Of a DNA stretch of 64,000 nt, positions 18,010 through 29,567 are shown piece after piece. The stretch is from Polyangium sp. y55x31. Lineage in GTDB: Bacteria; Myxococcota_A; Polyangia; Polyangiales; Polyangiaceae. The first letter of the stretch is position 1; each line of letters opens with the position of its first letter. Location: contig NZ_JARZHG010000001.1 in NCBI RefSeq assembly GCF_029946505.1, positions 682,001 to 746,000 of the forward strand, read 5' to 3'. Made by a program: the position numbers and the translations under genes. The notes beneath the pieces were generated by a model that made no database searches, was not told the origin of the DNA, and worked only from the letters and a program-made list of their open reading frames with translations.

Positions 18010-20235
18010 TCAGCGCGGCCCCCCGAGCTCCTTGACGAAGAATCGCCACACGTCGTCCCTGTAATACACGAACGCCGACCCCTCGGGGCTATGTGGCTGT
18101 CCGGGCATGATGAGCATCTCGAAGTGTTTGCCCTCGCGAATCAAGGCCTCGGCCATGCGCATCGTCGTGGACAGCGACGCGTTCACGTCGCTCGTGCCAT
18201 GCATCATCTTGAGCGCACCACGAAGGTTTCGCGCGAGTGACACGTTGGACCCTGCCGCATAGCCGGCACGATTCTCGTTCGCGAGACCCAGGTTCGGCTC
18301 GTTGATGACCGCCTCCTCCTCGAGGGCCCCGGGGGCCCCAGCATAACCTGCCTTGAACAGCTCCGGCGCGGTCAGCATGCCGCGAAGCGCGAAATAGCCG
18401 CCCCAGGAGTGGCCGTAGATCCCGACGCGGCCCAGATCCATGTAGGGCCGCGTGGCGGCCGCCTGCCGCAGTGCGGTGACGTGATCGGGGATCTCGGTTT
18501 GACCCACGCGCCCATAGTTCACGTCTTGAAACGCCTTGCTTCGCCCCGGTGTGCCGCGCGCATCGAGCACCATGACGACGAAGCCCAACTGCGCCAGCGA
18601 ATTCGCCCAGCGCGACTCGCCGGTGCCGACGAAGCTCCAGGGCACGACCGAAAGCCAAGGACCGGCGTAGATGACGTCGATGACCGGATAATGCTTCCGT
18701 GGATCGAAATCCCACGGCTTGTACAGCACGCCGTACAGCGGGGTCGTGCCATCGGCGGCCTGGACGGTGAGGGGCTCCGGAGGCGAATAATGCAGCTCCG
18801 CGAGCGCGCTCGTGTCCGCTTTCGCGTAGCGGAACGGAGCCCCGCCATCGGTGGAGCCCACGTCCCACACCCGCGGTTGCACGCGCGTGGAATGGCCGTC
18901 GATGTAGTAACGCCCCGACGGCGCGAGGAGGATCCGATGGATGCCGGGGTCCGGGGACAGCCGCTTCAAGCCCCCCTCGGCGAGGCTCGCGCGATAAAAG
19001 AGTCGGTCGTAGGGAGCCGCGCCCTCGGCAGAGGCCAAAAGGAAGATCGCGTCCTTCTTCGGAGCCACGCCCAGCACCTGATGAACGGGAAACGAGCCCT
19101 GGGTGACCTGGCGCTCGAGCTTCCCCGCGTAATCATAGAGATAGACGTGGCGAAAGCCGTCGCGCTCGGACATCCACAAGAAATGCTTGTCATCGCCGAG
19201 CGGAGTGACCTGCCGCGACCACCCGTCCACCGCGAAATCGAGCGCACCGACGAAGCTCTCCGGGCGGTCCTCGCGCAGCACGAGGCGGGTTTTCCCTGTC
19301 GAAGGCTCCACCGCCGAGAGCTCCAGCCGCTTGCCATCGCGGGACAGATGGAGCACGAGCGCTTCGCTGCCATCGGGGCGCCAACCCGAAAGCCAATCGT
19401 AGGTCTCCCCGGGCGCGGGCGGAACCTGCGTCACGCGGCCGGTCGCAGGCTCGACCACGTAAAGCTCCGACCGCATCAAGGGGGTCCCGACCTTGGAATA
19501 GGGCACCATCTTCACGTGCTCGATGCCCGTCGAGTAATCGACGATCGGAATCTTGTGGACGCCGCGCGCGTCGTTACGCCAGACCACGAGGAACCGGCCG
19601 TCGGGAGACCACGCCCGCTCGGGAATCTGCCACTCGTAATGCTCTTCGCCGCTCCGCTCCAGCAGAGCATTGCCATCACTCCCGACCACGGCGAACCCAG
19701 CTCCGCGCTGCACCGCGATGGTTCGGCCATCGGGAGACAGGTGATGGCTCGGGGACAACATCAACGCGGCGCGATCGGTCGCGGCGAGGGCCACGACGCG
19801 GCGATCGGATAACCCGAGCGCGAACGACTGGCCCTGAAGCTGAAAAACAATCCGGCGCTCCTCGGGCCCGGGGCCGGGAGCGAGAACGAAATGGATGTTC
19901 TCGGGCAGCTCGATCTTCTGCCCGACGAGCTGCGAGAGCTCGGCCTGCAATGCTTCGCTCGGCAGGACGGGGACCATCGTCCGTTCCTGCGCGTCGACCA
20001 GGACCCACGTCCCGCGATGGGGACCAACCGCAGACCAGTACACGAATTGATCCCGATCGGGGAGCCATCGCGGCGCGACGAGGGTGTCTCGAATGCGGTC
20101 GAGGAAATGGTAATACTTCTCGGAGACGTCGAATCGCGCTTGCAATGGGTCGCCCTGGGGAGCAACCGACCTGGGAGGCATGCAGCCGATCCCCGCGGTC
20201 AAGCAAGCGGACAGGAACACGACGAGCTGTCTCAT
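18010..20235 (-). CDS. Prolyl oligopeptidase-family (S9, DPP IV-like) peptidase, probable lipoprotein
   Basis: 741 residues. A signal peptide ends in a weak lipobox (AGIGC). The first ~480 residues look like the WD-type beta-propeller of DPP IV enzymes, and the C-terminal ~260 residues form the alpha/beta-hydrolase domain. The nucleophile is in GHSWGG, the acid is likely the Asp of GTSDVN, and the His is in PGQPHSPEG. It would remove peptides (often X-Pro dipeptides) from short substrates in the periplasm. Its ATG overlaps the stop of the MocR gene (ATGA at 20232-20235), so the two are translated from one message. Confidence 0.88.
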   Translation of the reverse strand: MRQLVVFLSACLTAGIGCMPPRSVAPQGDPLQARFDVSEKYYHFLDRIRDTLVAPRWLPDRDQFVYWSAVGPHRGTWVLVDAQERTMVPVLPSEALQAELSQLVGQKIELPENIHFVLAPGPGPEERRIVFQLQGQSFALGLSDRRVVALAATDRAALMLSPSHHLSPDGRTIAVQRGAGFAVVGSDGNALLERSGEEHYEWQIPERAWSPDGRFLVVWRNDARGVHKIPIVDYSTGIEHVKMVPYSKVGTPLMRSELYVVEPATGRVTQVPPAPGETYDWLSGWRPDGSEALVLHLSRDGKRLELSAVEPSTGKTRLVLREDRPESFVGALDFAVDGWSRQVTPLGDDKHFLWMSERDGFRHVYLYDYAGKLERQVTQGSFPVHQVLGVAPKKDAIFLLASAEGAAPYDRLFYRASLAEGGLKRLSPDPGIHRILLAPSGRYYIDGHSTRVQPRVWDVGSTDGGAPFRYAKADTSALAELHYSPPEPLTVQAADGTTPLYGVLYKPWDFDPRKHYPVIDVIYAGPWLSVVPWSFVGTGESRWANSLAQLGFVVMVLDARGTPGRSKAFQDVNYGRVGQTEIPDHVTALRQAAATRPYMDLGRVGIYGHSWGGYFALRGMLTAPELFKAGYAGAPGALEEEAVINEPNLGLANENRAGYAAGSNVSLARNLRGALKMMHGTSDVNASLSTTMRMAEALIREGKHFEMLIMPGQPHSPEGSAFVYYRDDVWRFFVKELGGPR

Positions 20236-21635
20236 GGCATGGCACTCCAGCGGGAGGAGGTAGGCGACTCGTCGAGCAGCTTCGCCAGTACGGCGAGGCC
20301 TCGCTCGAGCTCATTGCGAGATCTCGCCGCGCCGAGCGATACCCGAATGGCATTGGGCGCGCTCCCGGCGCGGGCGGCGAACACGTGCGCCGGCCCGATC
20401 AACACGTTTTGCGCGGCTGCCTGCTCCAGAAGCTCCATCGCCCGCCGGTGCTCCGGAATCCTCATCCAGAGGAAATACGCGGTGGGATGCGCGAGATACG
20501 GATGATTCTTCAAGATCTCCGCTGCGATCGCTTGGCGGGCGGCGGCCTCGCTGCGCCGCGCGTCTCGAATGGCTGCTGCCCTGCCGTCGTTGATCCATTG
20601 CGTCGCGATCTCGGCCAGCAAGGGCGAGCCCGACCAGACCGTCGCTCCGGCGGCGATCTCGAGGCTGCGTCGAGCCTCGATCGGTGAACGAATGAAGCCG
20701 ACGCGGAGGGCGGGGACCGTCGCCTTCGACAGGCTACCGATGTAATACGTCGTCTCGGGGGCGAGCGCGGAAAGCGGCCTCGGCGCGCCGGAGACGAGCG
20801 GAGCGAGCGCGCCGTTCTCGATGATCGTGACCCCATACTCGCGGCAGATCGTCACGACCTCCTGCCGGCGCGCGATCGGCATGATCGACGTGGTCGGGTT
20901 GTGATTCGTCGGAGTGCAATAAAGCACTTTGGCCCCGCTCGATCGGCATGCCTGCGCGAGCGCATCGGGGATGAGCCCATCCTCGTCGACCGCGACCGGA
21001 TGCGTCGGCAGCCGGAGCCATTGCGCGGCGCTGAGCGCCCCGGGATAGGTGATCTCCTCGACGAGCACTCCGGTCGTCGTCGCGAGCGTCGACAGCAAGA
21101 TCGCGGTGGCGTGCTGCGCACCGCTGCACACGGTGATCTCCTCGGGGGACGCGACGACGCCGGTCGACCCGAGCCAGCGCGCGCCGGCGGCCCGTTGCGC
21201 CATGGTACCGCCATGCGACTGGTAGCCGCTGAGCGCGCCGAGGTCCGCGCGTGAGCTCAGCTCGGCGAGCGCGGCGGCGAGCGCGCAGTGCCCGAGATCG
21301 CCCGACATGATCGGCGCCGCGGTCGGGCCGAGATCGATTCGATCCCGGTCGAGCATGGGCGAGTACGCGTCGCGATCGGTGAGACTGTTTACGAACGTCC
21401 CATTCCCGACCTGGCCCCGAACGAGCCCGCGTCGCTCCGCTTCGGCGTACGCGCGGGTGATGGTTCCCAGCGACGCGCCGATCGCGCTCGCGAGCTCGCG
21501 GTGCGTGGGAAGCCGGTCGCCAGCGCGCAGCTTGCCGGCGCTGATGTCGGCCGCGAGCGCGTCGACGATCGCCGCGTACAGCGGCGCGCTGGAGCGTCGA
21601 AGGCGTGGTTTCCAGGCATGGCTGGGCATGGACAT
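20232..21635 (-). CDS. MocR/PdxR-type regulator: GntR wHTH fused to aminotransferase fold
   Basis: About 465 residues. An N-terminal GntR winged helix-turn-helix (RLPTHRELASAIGASLGTIT, residues 42-61) is followed by a fold-type I aminotransferase domain. The PLP lysine is in GSLSK near residue 300. Where catalytic relatives usually have EDDxY, this protein reads IIENGALAP, so the Asp that holds the pyridine nitrogen appears lost; that fits a sensor rather than an enzyme. ATG 21635 and 21629 are both possible starts. It is coupled by ATGA to the S9 peptidase, which it probably controls, and is likely autoregulated through the palindrome over its promoter. Confidence 0.84.
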   Translation of the reverse strand: MSMPSHAWKPRLRRSSAPLYAAIVDALAADISAGKLRAGDRLPTHRELASAIGASLGTITRAYAEAERRGLVRGQVGNGTFVNSLTDRDAYSPMLDRDRIDLGPTAAPIMSGDLGHCALAAALAELSSRADLGALSGYQSHGGTMAQRAAGARWLGSTGVVASPEEITVCSGAQHATAILLSTLATTTGVLVEEITYPGALSAAQWLRLPTHPVAVDEDGLIPDALAQACRSSGAKVLYCTPTNHNPTTSIMPIARRQEVVTICREYGVTIIENGALAPLVSGAPRPLSALAPETTYYIGSLSKATVPALRVGFIRSPIEARRSLEIAAGATVWSGSPLLAEIATQWINDGRAAAIRDARRSEAAARQAIAAEILKNHPYLAHPTAYFLWMRIPEHRRAMELLEQAAAQNVLIGPAHVFAARAGSAPNAIRVSLGAARSRNELERGLAVLAKLLDESPTSSRWSAMP

Positions 21636-21642
21636 GTCCTAG

Positions 21643-21668
21643 TGTACTCCGAGAATTGTCATAGTACA
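21643..21668 (-). promoter_or_regulatory. Promoter with inverted repeat for the MocR-S9 operon
   Basis: On the minus strand a -35-like TTGTAC and a -10-like TACACT are exactly 17 bases apart. The perfect inverted repeat TGTACT-N14-AGTACA overlaps both. The -10 lies only 8-11 bases before the first ATG, so the message would be nearly leaderless. A palindrome over the promoter of a MocR gene is what an autoregulatory operator would look like (inference). Confidence 0.55.
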
Positions 21669-21808
21669 ATCCTGTGGAGGCGAGAAGACGGGGCGGCGCG
21701 GCGGGATGTTCGAGGCTACGTCCTCGCCCTTCCCCGTCGTGACGCCGGCGGTCCGTTCCTTCGACGCCGGGGCTCCTCGATCTGGGTTTCGGGATCGTTA
21801 TCCCGTCG

Positions 21809-25341
<3,533 letters not shown>

Positions 25342-25363
25342 TCGCGCGTCTTTGCTGTCATGG

Positions 25364-25906
25364 CTACTTCGAATCGGCATACCAGATCGTTCCGGATCCG
25401 AGCGCCGAGACCTCGGTATACGACCCGCTCGGATCGAAGGACGGCGACGGGGCCGTGCTACTCTTCTGATACCATCGCAGCGTCGAGATGGTCATGCTCG
25501 GCGACGTGCCGGTGAGCACGATACGCACATAATAGTCCTGGGTCGCGTGCTTGTAGAGCTTGCCGGTCGTCAAGTCGGTGCCCACCGCGGTCCAGTCCGC
25601 CGCGCAGCTCGCGCTGAACTCTTGCGTATTCGTGGAGCCCGAGGGCCGCGTATCGGTCCAGGCCTTGTCGCCCAGGTTGCTGACGACGAGCGAGTCCGCG
25701 GTCGCGAGCATCGTCTTGTCCACGAACCAGTACTCCTGGCCGGCGTTGAACCCCGCGCCGGCGACCCGGGTGGCGATGATGTCGGCGAACTTCCGGCTCC
25801 CGTACCAGGCGATCGTATAATACCGCCAATCCAGGAGCCCCGGGTCGAGCTGAGCGTTCAGCGGATGGATGCCACGGGTCTCGTCACACTTCTCATGGTT
25901 GGGCAT
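25364..25906 (-). CDS. Unknown protein, 180 residues
   Basis: A beta-rich, Tyr/Trp/Ser/Thr-rich protein (WRYYTIAWYGSRKF, EYWFVDK, YYVRIVLTG, LRWYQKSS) without a signal peptide. No family is recognised. It lies downstream of the AidA/PixA-like gene on the same strand but is separated from it by two hairpins, so it probably has its own promoter. The ATG at 25906 begins MPNHEKCDETRG; the frame continues to 25954. It converges with the kinase/FGE gene with 22 bp between stops. Confidence 0.6.
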   Translation of the reverse strand: MPNHEKCDETRGIHPLNAQLDPGLLDWRYYTIAWYGSRKFADIIATRVAGAGFNAGQEYWFVDKTMLATADSLVVSNLGDKAWTDTRPSGSTNTQEFSASCAADWTAVGTDLTTGKLYKHATQDYYVRIVLTGTSPSMTISTLRWYQKSSTAPSPSFDPSGSYTEVSALGSGTIWYADSK

Positions 25907-26004
25907 ACGCCCCCTCCTACCCGAGCGCGAGCGCCTCGTCAATGACACGCCCATTACGCGGCCGGGCGGTCTCCCAGATCAGAAAGAGAAGAAAGAATCA
26001 GGCA

Positions 26005-26022
26005 GGGGGGCCGCGTCCCCCC
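26005..26022 (-). terminator. Intrinsic terminator downstream of the AidA/PixA-like gene
   Basis: A GGGGGG/CCCCCC stem with a six-base loop, followed on the minus strand by a T/C-rich tract (TGCCTGATTCTTTCTTCTC). It is about 95 bases after the stop at 26115 and behind a second, larger hairpin. Confidence 0.6.
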
Positions 26023-26046
26023 GCCGAGAGCCTGCAAGGGCGGAAC

Positions 26047-26079
26047 CAGGGCGGCTCGCAGCGAGCGACCGCCGCCCTG
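26047..26079 (-). terminator. Strong hairpin after the AidA/PixA-like gene
   Basis: A perfect nine-base stem, CAGGGCGGC with GCCGCCCTG, whose loop contains a further TCGC/GCGA pairing. It stands 35 bases after the stop codon at 26115 and, with the hairpin at 26005-26022, forms a double terminator. Confidence 0.55.
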
Positions 26080-26114
26080 TTCGCGACCGAGCGTGCGACC
26101 GCTCGATGACGTTC

Positions 26115-26660
26115 TTACGGACGGTAGACCGTCACATAGGGGTCCCAGGTGACGGTATTCACCTTGTCCCTGCCCAGGTAGATGTCGACGGAGAAGGAAT
26201 AAGCGACCTTGGGGCTCACCTGCTCGTCGCGGTTCGAAAGCTGCGTGATGCACGCGATGAAGGGGCGATTGATGCCCTGCGAGGAGACGGGCGCGGCAGG
26301 CCCGAACGTGTTTTTCCCGGGGGAGATCGGGCCCGGAGAGCTGTAATAGGGCGTATCGCCGGCGCCGTTGTTGCTGACCCAATCCACGAGGTACGTGCTG
26401 GCATCTCCCTGCGGGGGGGATTGCGTCGCGCCCCAGAGCTCGACCTTCGTGATGATCGCGTGATAGAGATCGGCCTCGCCGCTGGCGCCCTCGGCGAGCT
26501 GCAGCGGCTCGACGCGCCAGCGCAACGTCTCGGAGGCCGGGACGCGCACCCAGAGCTCGTTCGAGCCCTGCGAGTTGCCCTGGACGATGGAGGGATCGGC
26601 GGCATACATCTGCACGGTGCCGGTTTTGGCGTTGATGATGACCAAGATATCCTGAGCCAT
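26115..26660 (-). CDS. AidA/PixA inclusion-body-family protein
   Basis: 181 residues. The pattern matches the inclusion body protein family (AidA/PixA): a short first strand (QDILVIINAKTGTVQMY), an RWRVEPLQL block corresponding to the family's 'iRWR' segment, and the closing WDPYVTVY, which corresponds to the conserved WDPYI near the C-terminus. PixA forms cytoplasmic crystalline inclusions in Xenorhabdus and AidA is linked to virulence in Burkholderia and Ralstonia; the molecular role is not known. The start at ATG 26660 has GAGAGGAG about nine bases upstream. It follows the JmjC-type gene after a 307-bp gap and is closed by a double terminator. Confidence 0.65.
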   Translation of the reverse strand: MAQDILVIINAKTGTVQMYAADPSIVQGNSQGSNELWVRVPASETLRWRVEPLQLAEGASGEADLYHAIITKVELWGATQSPPQGDASTYLVDWVSNNGAGDTPYYSSPGPISPGKNTFGPAAPVSSQGINRPFIACITQLSNRDEQVSPKVAYSFSVDIYLGRDKVNTVTWDPYVTVYRP

Positions 26661-26967
26661 GATCGATGCTCCTCTCTTTTCGGTGCTATGTTTCGAGGGG
26701 CGCGCCCGTGCGATCGGCCATGCCTGGTCGCGCTGCAATCCCCTCTCGTCACGTCGAAGGGGGCCGCGCCGCGCCTTCGACGATCGAGAAGCTCTCATGC
26801 TTTTCGTCGAAATGCACTTACTCCGCCCTTACAGCTCGGAGGGGTGCCCGTGCGCAACGTTCTCGACCTGTAACGAGCGTGTAATTGTCACACAGCGCAC
26901 GACGCACGAGGAGCGGGGGCCTCTCGAAACCCCAGCGGGGCGGCTCCGAGAAGAGACCCTGCCCGTC
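26661..26967. other. Intergenic, 307 bp
   Basis: Separates the JmjC-type gene from the AidA/PixA-like gene (both minus strand). It is less GC-rich than its surroundings and contains an imperfect palindrome GTGTAATTGTCACAC at 26879-26893, so the AidA-like gene probably has its own promoter here. No gene is seen. Confidence 0.4.
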
Positions 26968-28035
26968 TCAGCCGAGTGATTCGCGCTGAGACAAGGGGCG
27001 CCCGGGCCGGTAATCGTAGCCGCCCGGCCATCGCAAGCCCACGACGGCGAGCGAGAGGCTCGGCGACAGGCTCCAGACCTCGTGCCACCAGCCGACCGGG
27101 ATGAACAATGCATCTCCCGGCGCGAGCTCCACTTCGTGGACGAGCTCGGGGTGGACGCGACGGACCTCGTCGCTCGAATGCGAGGCGTAAAAGCCCGTGG
27201 CCGCGTCCGCGACCATCGTCGCGCTCGGCGGCACCAAGGCGACGCGCTTCTTGCCGAGGATCTGGCAAAAGAAGTTGTTGGTCCCGTCGTGGTGCAGTTT
27301 CGTGTGCGTGCCCTCGGGCCCGAGCCAAAAGGAGATGGCCCCGCGGCGCGCCGGCGGGAAGAGATCCGGGGGCAGCTCGATCTCCTCGAGCAATTGCCCG
27401 ATCACGGTGTCCTCGAAAGCGCGGTTCCGCGCGACGAGGTAGACGTCGTTGCCGACCGCGGTCGTGACGAGGTCGAGGTAGTCCCCGAACGACATCTTGG
27501 CCCGCAGCTCCGCGAATTCGAGGTCGGGGCGCGCGAGCTTGGTTCGACCCCGGGCGACCTCGATTTCCACATCGGCGAAGCGTCGCCGGAGGTCCTCGAA
27601 GCGAAAACGCGGGGGCCGCGGCCATTGCTCCACGTACCCTCGCACGACGAGCGGGGCATTGCCGAGCCAGTGCTGGCGATGAAACACGTCGGCGGGCGGG
27701 CACTGCGAGACCTCGACGATCGCGCAGGCGTCACGCCCGACGAGCTCGGGGAGCCCGCATATCTCGCGAGCGCGGGCGCGCTCGTCGACCGCGCGCACAT
27801 AGGCCGGCGTGATCTGCGATTGCGCGAGCTCGTCGAGCGCACGCCGCACCGCCGCCACGGGGAGACCAGCGCCGGAGAGCGCCTCGACAATCTCGCGGGG
27901 CGCGACGCCGCGCGCGAGGTTCAGCACGATCCAATCGAGCGCGTCGGCGGAGAGCCGGGTCGCGGCGCGTCGAGATTTCGCGGTTGCCTGCGGAGAAGGG
28001 ACGCCGCGTGTCCTGAACCGAGAGCTGCCGCCCAT
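26968..28035 (-). CDS. JmjC/cupin_8-type Fe(II)/2-oxoglutarate hydroxylase
   Basis: 355 residues. A helical N-terminal region (residues 28-75) precedes the cupin_8 domain. The facial triad is visible: HxD within KLHHDGTNNFF and the distal His in PVGWWHEVWSL. The Lys of LGKKRVALVPP fits the 2-oxoglutarate-binding position, and FHRQHWLGNAPLVVRGYV matches the family start. Such enzymes hydroxylate protein side chains (Asn, Asp, His, Arg) or small molecules. The gene begins ten bases after the stop of a Gly/Pro-repeat lipoprotein gene, so the two are co-transcribed and the lipoprotein is a possible substrate (inference). Confidence 0.83.
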   Translation of the reverse strand: MGGSSRFRTRGVPSPQATAKSRRAATRLSADALDWIVLNLARGVAPREIVEALSGAGLPVAAVRRALDELAQSQITPAYVRAVDERARAREICGLPELVGRDACAIVEVSQCPPADVFHRQHWLGNAPLVVRGYVEQWPRPPRFRFEDLRRRFADVEIEVARGRTKLARPDLEFAELRAKMSFGDYLDLVTTAVGNDVYLVARNRAFEDTVIGQLLEEIELPPDLFPPARRGAISFWLGPEGTHTKLHHDGTNNFFCQILGKKRVALVPPSATMVADAATGFYASHSSDEVRRVHPELVHEVELAPGDALFIPVGWWHEVWSLSPSLSLAVVGLRWPGGYDYRPGRPLSQRESLG

Positions 28036-28045
28036 CGGCGATGGC

Positions 28046-28456
28046 TTACTTGGCCTCTGGGGGCTGGGGCGAAATGAAGCCTCCGGCTCCGCCCACGCCG
28101 CCGGCCGGATTGGGTTGCGGCGGAATGGCGCCGCCTTCTCCGCCGACGCCCCCTCCCCCGCCCGGTCCGGGCTGCGGCGGGATCACGCCGCCTTCACCGC
28201 CGACGCCCCCTCCCCCGCCCGGCCCAGGCCCTGGCTGCGGCGGAATCACGCCACCCGCGCCACCGTTGCCCCCTCCGCCGCCCGGCCCCGTGGAGCTCGA
28301 CGTCGGACCCGATGGCGCCTGGGGCGGAATGTCGCCGCTTCCGCCCGTCGTGTCACCGCTGCAGCCCGGCAAAAGCGCTGCCGTGAGCACCGCGGCTTGC
28401 CCGGCGCGAACAAGGAGGGACGTGAGCGGGAGCGAGGTCGGTGTTACGCGCTTCAT
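28046..28456 (-). CDS. Gly/Pro-repeat lipoprotein
   Basis: 136 residues. A signal peptide ends in lipobox LPGC. The mature part is a low-complexity chain of five modules: a Gly-rich run (GGGGGVGGEGG) followed by I-P/S-P-Q-(P/A) (IPPQA, IPPQP three times, ISPQP). There is no cysteine beyond the lipid anchor and no recognised domain. It is likely an extended, flexible surface anchor or spacer. It is the first gene of a unit with the JmjC-type hydroxylase ten bases downstream. The promoter would lie toward the tandem repeats at 28.5 kb. Confidence 0.7.
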   Translation of the reverse strand: MKRVTPTSLPLTSLLVRAGQAAVLTAALLPGCSGDTTGGSGDIPPQAPSGPTSSSTGPGGGGGNGGAGGVIPPQPGPGPGGGGGVGGEGGVIPPQPGPGGGGGVGGEGGAIPPQPNPAGGVGGAGGFISPQPPEAK

Positions 28457-28536
28457 CGTTGAAGCATGAGATAACCGTGAATCCGCAGACTGGTCAAGCT
28501 CCCACGCCGTACACCTTCCACAAATCCGCGAACGGC

Positions 28537-28788
28537 GAGCGGCTGTATCCTACGCGCGAGCGCCAGTGTCCTCCGTGCGAGCGCCTGTGTCCTCCGTGCG
28601 AGCGCCTGTGTCCTCCGTGCGAGCGCCTGTGTCCTCCGTGCGAGCGACTGTATCCTCCGCGCGAACGGATGTTTCCTCCGCATGAACGGATGTTTCCTCC
28701 GTGCGAGCGCCTGTGTCCTTCGCGCGAGCGACTGTTTCATCCGTGCGAGCGCCTGTGTCCTCCGCGCGAGCGACTGTGTCCTTCGCGC
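28537..28788. repeat. Tandem array A, 12 units of 21 bp
   Basis: Twelve head-to-tail copies of a 21-base unit of the form GAGCGCCTGTGTCCTCCGTGC, three of them identical (28579-28641) and the rest differing by 1-5 bases. All frames on both strands stay open because 21 is a multiple of three and no stop is in the unit. It could therefore be read as ERLCPPC repeats (+) or ARTEDTG repeats (-), but neither has a convincing gene around it. Confidence 0.9.
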
Positions 28789-28796
28789 GAGCGCCC

Positions 28797-29090
28797 CCGC
28801 CCTTGGTGAACGACACCCCGCCCTTGGCGAACGACACCCCGCCCTTGGCGAACGACACCCCGCCCTTGGCGAACGACACCCCGCCCTTGGCGAACGACAC
28901 CCCGCCCTTGGTGAACGACACCCCGCCCTTGGCAAACGACACCCCGCCCTTGGTGAACGACACCCCGCCCTTGGTGAATAACACCCCGCCCTCGGCGAAC
29001 GACACCCCGCCCTCGGCGCACAACACCCCGCCCTCGGCGCACAACACCCCGCCCTCGGCGCACAACACCCCGCCCTCGGCGCACAACACC
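28797..29090. repeat. Tandem array B, 14 units of 21 bp
   Basis: Fourteen copies of a 21-base unit of the form CCGCCCTTGGCGAACGACACC plus one degenerate copy to 29111, starting eight bases after array A. Units 2-5 are nearly identical; the last five form a subfamily (TCGGCGCACAAC core), which indicates stepwise expansion. Possible readings are PPLANDT (+) or GGVSFAK (-). The shared period with array A, despite an unrelated unit, is notable. Confidence 0.9.
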
Positions 29091-29238
29091 CCGCCGTCCG
29101 CGCGAAACGCGGGGGCGCTTCGATGCCTTCGATGGCGGGGAACCTCCCCTGCTTGAAGAGTCCCGAGAACAGACGAGCTTGCTATCAAGAGGCGCACGCC
29201 ATTTACACGCGGTGTCTGCGGGACTGTGACAAGAAGAA

Positions 29239-29502
29239 ATGAGCGCGACGATGCAGACCCAGAAGTTGCAATGGATACCCCCGGAAGGCGGCGCTCCGCG
29301 AACGATCACGGTGACCATCGGCGCCCCCGAGCCGCAGGGAGAGATGTACGCGGCCGTGGTCGACATCGCCGGCTTCGATGAGCCATGCACGAAGCGGATC
29401 TACGGCGCAGACGCGGAGCAAGCCGCGGAGCTCGCGAGCAAAACCGTCCCCACCCTGCTCGATCTATGTGCCCGGGGTGGCACGTTGACGCCGATCGATT
29501 GA
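29239..29502 (+). CDS. Small conserved-looking protein, unknown function (DUF6968-like?)
   Basis: 87 residues, soluble and acidic. An N-terminal beta region (RTITVTIGAPEPQGEMYAAV) is followed by a helix with AEQAAELASKTVPTLLDL. The layout (strands, a single Cys, then an 'IYGADAEQA..LA' helix) resembles the small DUF6968-type proteins, but I am not sure. The start at ATG 29239 follows GAAGAA; a second ATG lies at 29251. It follows the tandem arrays and is divergent in spirit from everything else; no operon partner. Confidence 0.6.
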   Translation: MSATMQTQKLQWIPPEGGAPRTITVTIGAPEPQGEMYAAVVDIAGFDEPCTKRIYGADAEQAAELASKTVPTLLDLCARGGTLTPID

Positions 29503-29567
29503 CGATCCCGCCGACCGCCCCTCCGCTCGGCCGCGAGCACCGCAGCGAGGTCGTCCTCGTCCCCCGC

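Noticed and set aside
28537-29111. Tandem repeats as a CRISPR array
   Set aside because: Units are directly adjacent with no unique spacers, period is only 21 bp, and no cas genes are present.
28441-29390. Long frames on both strands with ERLCPPC, ARTEDTG, GGVSFAK or PPLANDT repeats
   Set aside because: All frames stay open through a 21-bp unit without stops; none has a convincing start, signal or non-repeat domain. Reported as DNA tandem arrays, with the coding option left open.
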